A stretch of 15,706 nucleotides of DNA from Acidilobaceae archaeon (lineage in GTDB: Archaea; Thermoproteota; Thermoprotei_A; Sulfolobales; Acidilobaceae): positions 1-15,706 of the forward strand of contig JALVJB010000049.1 of NCBI GenBank assembly GCA_027034115.1. The letters run 5' to 3'. Below the pieces are notes generated by a model. The model did not search any database, was not told the DNA's origin, and was given only the letters and a program-made list of their open reading frames with translations. Every line of letters begins with the position of its first letter. The first letter of the stretch is position 1. Position numbers and translations under genes: made by a program. Positions 14,074 through 15,706 of this stretch are shown here, in pieces.

Positions 14074-14759
14074 CCTGCTAGCTCCTCCCGAATACGCTCT
14101 CCCATGGAGTAGAGGCAGGCCGGCCTCGCCGGGCTCGAGACCACTAGGCCTTCAGCCACCCCTTGCAGGCGCTTGGCACCTTCAACTACTTTTTCGATGG
14201 AGCGCATGCATTCTCCTCGTATAATCGCGTAGATGTAAAAGCGCTTTCCAGGAGCCTCGCTTTTCAGCCGAGATAGGAGGCTGAGGGTTGAGTGGTTTTC
14301 CCAGTCATAGTTGAGCGTTAGATAGAAGCCCGCGGGGACCCTCAGCCTCTCACGTATCACTGCCAGAGGCTTACGGAGGCTTAGTAAGAGGCCGGGCTCC
14401 GGGGCTTCCGGCCTGGTCCTCGCATAGTAGACTGCCTGCTCCGGCGTGAAGTCTCCTATACTGCTCCCCTGCTGGGGAGGGTCCCCCTTTAGGTATACGA
14501 TCCTTTCTACTCCTAGAGCGCCTAGGGTCTTGGTTATTGTCTTGAGGGCTATCGTGTTCACATCACTCGTCCTGAGGTGCGCGATAACCTTGTAGCCATG
14601 GGCTGTTAGGTAGGCTGATATGACTGGACTATTGTAGTTGGGCTTCCCCAGGGGGGCGTCTGGGATATCTATCCAGTCGTAGATTCTGGCTAGCCCCGAG
14701 GCTATCTCTAATAGCCTCTGGGGGTCCCTCGGAGGGTCTAGCTCAGCTATAAGCTCCAC
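14070..14759 (-). CDS. MetF/MTHFR-like TIM-barrel protein
   Basis: The 229-residue product resembles methylenetetrahydrofolate reductase. It has an initial strand with Glu and PP (AELDPP, 5-10; E6 matches the catalytic Glu position), DIPDAPLGKP (31-40), IAHLRTSDVN (59-68), LKGDPP (90-95; like the family's GDxP) and AGFYLTLNYDWE (about 143-154), which aligns with the family's AGADFxxTQ...FD block. Typical MetF is near 290 residues, so this is a compact form, and the Thr-Gln of the flavin motif reads Leu-Asn here. It may be an FAD protein with another substrate or C1 carrier. The GTG start lies three bases after ubiA with GGGAGAT upstream, and its end overlaps the reductase gene. The function in a lipid operon is unexplained. 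Confidence 0.72.
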   Translation of the reverse strand: MELIAELDPPRDPQRLLEIASGLARIYDWIDIPDAPLGKPNYNSPVISAYLTAHGYKVIAHLRTSDVNTIALKTITKTLGALGVERIVYLKGDPPQQGSSIGDFTPEQAVYYARTRPEAPEPGLLLSLRKPLAVIRERLRVPAGFYLTLNYDWENHSTLSLLSRLKSEAPGKRFYIYAIIRGECMRSIEKVVEGAKRLQGVAEGLVVSSPARPACLYSMGERIREELAG

Positions 14760-14762
14760 CCA

Positions 14763-15629
14763 CTATCTCCCCACGAGCCCGGCTGTTAGGAAAGCTATTA
14801 GGCCTATTAGCATTCCCCAGAGCACCCTCTTCTTGCTTTTCAGGGCTCGTTCCCTCGAGGGATACAGGATTATTCCAATGGACTCCCATACGAGGATTAC
14901 ATCGACGATCGCCACTAGGGGCGCGTAGGCTAAGGGATTAACGTCCCCCCATACTAGTGGAAGCGGTGATAGCGCAACTGCTACAAGGTAGAGCACCGCG
15001 GCTGCTACCGCCGATCTCCTAGCACCCCAAATTATGGGGAGGCTCCGGACGCCAGCTTCCCTGTCTCCTTCAACATCAGCTATGTCTTTGACTATCTCTC
15101 TCCCGAGGACTGTTAGAAATACCATAGCCCAGTAGACCAGGATCCTCCTCTCCACTACCCCGGCTACGGCTAGCGCGTAGGGGAAAGGGAGGGAGGTAGC
15201 TAGAGCTACCATTAGGTTTCCCGGGAACCCGCTCCTCTTACCCCAGAGATCGTACGCGACTCCTAGGAGCCAGCCCGTTAGGGCCACGATCAGGGGCCAT
15301 AGGCCTAGCGGGGCTGACGAGGCGAGGCCTAGGAAGGCTAGGGTTAAGTGGCAGGCCCAAGCCTCCCCGACGGTTATGACTCCGGAGGCTAGAGGCCTGT
15401 CTGGAGCGTTAACCCTGTCTATCTCTATGTCTGCTATATCATTGAGGACCATTGAAGCCCCGGAGATAAAGAACCCTGTCATGTAGGCCAGTACGAGGCG
15501 GCCCGCACCAAGGGAAACAACGTTCTTGCCGAGAACTATGACTAGTCCCACTATGACCGCTAGCCCGACCATGAGGCTGTTTGCTACCCTCACTAGCCTT
15601 ACGCAAGCCCTAGCCTTCCGGGAGATCAC
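14763..15629 (-). CDS. ubiA: UbiA-family prenyltransferase, probable DGGGP synthase
   Basis: The likely reaction is transfer of a second geranylgeranyl chain to geranylgeranylglyceryl phosphate (EC 2.5.1.42), the second ether-bond step of archaeal lipid synthesis, in the membrane. The 288-residue protein is very hydrophobic, with about eight or nine membrane helices. Both Asp-rich motifs are present: NDIADIEIDRVNAPDRP (63-79; D64, D67, D71) and REIVKDIADVEGDREAG (177-193; D182, D185, D189). These bind Mg2+-pyrophosphate. The GTG start follows two tandem TAG stops of another frame. Linkage to a geranylgeranyl-reductase-like gene supports the lipid role, though a quinone-type prenyltransferase is a possible alternative. 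Confidence 0.88.
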   Translation of the reverse strand: MISRKARACVRLVRVANSLMVGLAVIVGLVIVLGKNVVSLGAGRLVLAYMTGFFISGASMVLNDIADIEIDRVNAPDRPLASGVITVGEAWACHLTLAFLGLASSAPLGLWPLIVALTGWLLGVAYDLWGKRSGFPGNLMVALATSLPFPYALAVAGVVERRILVYWAMVFLTVLGREIVKDIADVEGDREAGVRSLPIIWGARRSAVAAAVLYLVAVALSPLPLVWGDVNPLAYAPLVAIVDVILVWESIGIILYPSRERALKSKKRVLWGMLIGLIAFLTAGLVGR

Positions 15630-15632
15630 CTA

Positions 15633-15706
15633 CTACACCGCCGGAATCCACATGAATACTAGTGGGCTTAATACCGGCTCCCCTACGAAGGCCCAGTGGG
15701 GGACCC
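15633..15706 (-). CDS. Possible C-terminal tail of an upstream gene
   Basis: From the right edge, one - strand frame is open for 23 codons and ends in TAG at 15633-15635, three bases before the ubiA GTG. It encodes a hydrophobic tail (about AFVGEPVLSPLVFMWIPAV) with codons typical of the neighbours. A tight stop-start junction fits the operon style here, so it may be the end of a membrane protein gene. It is short, another frame is also open, and a TATA-like patch (TATTAAG, about 15667-15673) sits inside it, so it may be chance. Confidence 0.35.
   Translation of the reverse strand, partial: VPHWAFVGEPVLSPLVFMWIPAV

Noticed and set aside
1..15706. CRISPR arrays, insertion sequences or integrated elements
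   Set aside because: No regularly spaced repeats, transposase motifs or terminal repeats seen; gene content is core chromosomal with uniform codon use.

Overview
The window looks like chromosomal DNA of a hyperthermophilic crenarchaeon (Thermoproteota), most likely of the Desulfurococcales. The evidence is the archaeal or eukaryote-type information genes (eL21, Rpo4, Rpo12, aIF1, Pus10, an EndA-type splicing endonuclease, an alpha2-type GlyRS with zinc knuckles) and archaeal lipid genes (UbiA-type DGGGP synthase, geranylgeranyl-reductase-like flavoprotein). TATA-type promoter elements, purine-rich coding strands and frequent GTG/TTG starts agree. I cannot fix the genus. Coding is very dense: no stretch over about 110 bases lacks a gene, and I see no insertion sequence, CRISPR array, rRNA, tRNA or sign of recent transfer.

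Left part (1-6829): a leftward uracil phosphoribosyltransferase gene, cut by the window edge, diverges from a rightward run of RNA and translation genes: pus10, rpl21e, rpoF (Rpo4), a DUF655 RNA-binding-type protein, ksgA/dim1, a PrmC/Mtq2-like methyltransferase, trmJ and trm14. From DUF655 to trm14 all genes overlap, so this part is almost certainly one transcript. It joins a ribosomal protein and an RNA polymerase subunit to enzymes that modify tRNA, rRNA and probably release factor.

Middle part (6826-11301): six leftward genes. In transcription order they are glyS, a small double-psi-barrel-like protein, a small all-helical unknown, a DUF47/PhoU-like protein, the catalytic tRNA-splicing endonuclease subunit endA, and a cysteine-rich, Arg/Gly-rich protein. 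TATA-like boxes suggest extra internal promoters. The theme is tRNA charging and splicing, but three or four members are functionally unassigned and are the most novel material here.

Right part (11406-15706): an agmatinase-family gene, convergent rpoP (Rpo12), divergent aIF1 (SUI1), and a leftward tightly coupled trio of ubiA (DGGGP synthase), a MetF/MTHFR-like protein and a geranylgeranyl-reductase-like FAD protein. The trio suggests archaeal membrane-lipid assembly with an unexpected C1-type flavoprotein in the middle. An open frame at the right edge may be the tail of one more gene of this operon.

The three divergent gene pairs (upp/pus10, glyS/speB, rpoP/aIF1) each appear to share one AT-rich TATA-like element readable on both strands.
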